Shown: one piece after another, positions 37,490 through 37,510 of the stretch
How the letters are laid out: each line of letters opens with the position of its first letter
Numbering within the stretch: the stretch's first letter is position 1
Source: CALCLY01 sp900552775
GTDB taxonomy: Bacteria > Bacillota > Clostridia > UMGS1883 > UMGS1540
Direction: 5' to 3'
Assembly (NCBI GenBank): GCA_937966555.1
Contig: CALCLY010000004.1
Coordinates: forward strand, 1-37,510
DNA length: 37,510 nt
The notes under the pieces: model-generated
The model's database searches: none
The model's input: the letters and a program-made list of their open reading frames with translations, nothing else
Told to the model about the DNA's origin: nothing
Position numbers and translations under genes: made by a program

Positions 37490-37510
37490 TGTCCGCACAC
37501 CATGCGGACA
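37490..37510. repeat. Second hairpin at the window edge (TGTCCGCA/TGCGGACA)
   Basis: A perfect 8-bp inverted repeat with a 5-nt loop starts 7 nt after the preceding hairpin and runs to the last base. The two together look like the left end of a longer repeat that continues outside the window. Confidence 0.55.

Overview
The window looks like chromosomal DNA of a low-to-mid G+C Firmicute of class Clostridia, probably an uncultured gut-type lineage. The evidence is the Firmicute/Clostridia order of the S10-spc-alpha ribosomal cluster (with a KOW protein between map and infA, and rpsD inside the alpha block), zinc-ribbon forms of S14, S4 and L36, a threonyl T-box riboswitch, a YtxC-type sporulation protein, SLH and NlpC/P60 surface proteins, and strong AGGAGG ribosome binding sites with many GTG/TTG starts. 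No tRNA or rRNA gene and no CRISPR array was seen.

Layout. 1-1200: an AT-rich patch with a small membrane protein and a methyltransferase, lying 3' of lysS. 1339-3273: lysS, fused to a C-terminal EMAPII-like tRNA-binding domain. 3488-5239: an SLH/Flg_new surface protein on the plus strand. 5331-5400: the decayed start of a DUF554-like gene. 5492-7919: hsp20 (minus), diverging from a PucR/CdaR-like regulator and a DUF1003 membrane protein (plus). 8356-24153: 31 co-directional minus-strand genes from rpsJ to rplQ, with secY, adk, map, infA and rpoA, driven by one strong promoter and a roughly 330-nt structured leader. 24376-24705: a lone barstar. 24853-26967: thrS, without a TGS domain, behind a T-box with specifier ACC. 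27036-28512: thyA-folA (dTMP/folate pair). 28602-31162: tsaD, a DUF6873-like gene and ytxC (minus). 31314-33587: two secreted SH3-NlpC/P60 hydrolases, each with its own near-consensus promoter. 34003-35101: a PHP-domain phosphoesterase. 35128-37421: a holin and two phage-type structural genes running off the right edge.

The most unusual signal is a dispersed non-coding element with long terminal inverted repeats. There are two full copies (7998-8318 and 33603-33907) and one ends-only hairpin derivative (28534-28573). The full copies are almost identical over about 295 bp. One outer base pair has changed on both sides between copies, and each copy lies between convergent genes. This points to a MITE-like or structured-RNA family that also serves as a bidirectional terminator.

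Most of the window is core translation machinery: ribosomal proteins, two tRNA synthetases, IF-1, N-terminal Met removal, and tRNA t6A synthesis by TsaD. It also carries dTMP/folate supply and cell-envelope maintenance genes. All assignments come from reading the sequence and recalling family patterns; no database search was run.
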